This document shows positions 5,697 to 5,835 of a stretch of 5,835 nt of DNA, in pieces (positions within the stretch are counted from its first letter, which is position 1; each line of letters begins with the position of its first letter). The stretch covers positions 1 through 5,835 of the forward strand of contig JAJYTX010000210.1 in the NCBI GenBank assembly GCA_021792815.1. The letters run 5' to 3'. The notes under the pieces were generated by a model. It saw nothing but the letters and a program-made list of their open reading frames with translations. It was not told the origin of the DNA and made no database searches. The translations under genes and the position numbers were made by a program. Origin of the DNA: Pseudomonadota bacterium (GTDB taxonomy: Bacteria > Pseudomonadota > Gammaproteobacteria > Steroidobacterales > Steroidobacteraceae).

Positions 5697-5835
5697 ATGC
5701 GAGGCAATATCAACCAGCTCATGAAGCAGGCCCAGGCGATGCAGGCCAACATGCAGAAGATGCAGGAGCAGATCGCGGGCCTGGAAGTCGTCGGCGAGGC
5801 GGGCGGCGGCATGGTCAAGGTGACCATGAGCGGCC
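5697..5835 (+). CDS. ybaB: YbaB/EbfC nucleoid-associated protein, 5' part
   Basis: Only the first 46 codons are in the window; the gene runs off the right edge. The visible residues [16 protein letters not shown] and then [23 protein letters not shown] align directly with E. coli YbaB (L-M-K-Q-A-Q-Q-M-Q, then L-E-V-T-G-E-S-G-A-G-L-V-K-V-T). The family forms small dimers that bind DNA and associate with the nucleoid. The long methionine- and glutamine-rich first helix is typical. GAGGAG (5684-5689) lies 7 nt before the ATG, the best ribosome site in the window. The gene follows dnaX by 79 bp, the usual order dnaX-ybaB-recR, so recR is expected just outside the window. Confidence 0.96.
   Translation, partial: MRGNINQLMKQAQAMQANMQKMQEQIAGLEVVGEAGGGMVKVTMSG

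Overview
This is a 5.8 kb, GC-rich chromosomal window that looks like ordinary proteobacterial core and near-core DNA. A gammaproteobacterium is most likely, because the window carries a small 4.5S-type SRP RNA directly ahead of dnaX and then ybaB, and a YghU-type glutathione transferase. The sequence does not allow a genus call. There are no insertion sequences, phage genes, CRISPR repeats or tRNA genes, and base composition shows no obvious break.

Layout. Positions 1-470 (+) hold the 3' part of a TMEM165/GDT1-family membrane cation transporter. It converges with, and overlaps by 13 bp, a MerR-family metal-type regulator on the minus strand (458-883). The MerR promoter region carries a perfect 16-bp palindrome that closely resembles a ZntR-type operator. 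Divergently from it, after about 180 bp, runs a yghU-like glutathione-dependent disulfide-bond oxidoreductase (1065-1958). Next on the plus strand are a POTRA-less Omp85/BamA-type outer-membrane beta-barrel protein (2115-3395) and a 76-residue, 11-cysteine GDCCVxC-domain protein (3441-3671). After about 210 bp of non-coding DNA come the SRP RNA gene ffs (about 3884-4000), dnaX (4031-5617, DNA polymerase III tau) and the first 46 codons of ybaB (5697 to the window end).

How the genes relate. The right half is the conserved ffs-dnaX-ybaB block, usually followed by recR, which serves protein targeting, clamp loading and the nucleoid. The left half is a looser set with a metal and thiol flavour: a cation exporter, a metal-type MerR regulator, a glutathione enzyme and a cysteine-rich zinc-ribbon-like protein. 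That shared theme is inference; only the MerR operator supports a specific regulatory link, and it points to autoregulation.

I found no convincing undescribed system. The points most worth a second look are a MerR regulator that lacks the usual first metal-binding cysteine but keeps a ZntR-like operator, the uncharacterised GDCCVxC protein beside an outer-membrane barrel, a hairpin plus T-run with its own extended -10 promoter upstream of ffs, and a stem-loop between dnaX and ybaB.
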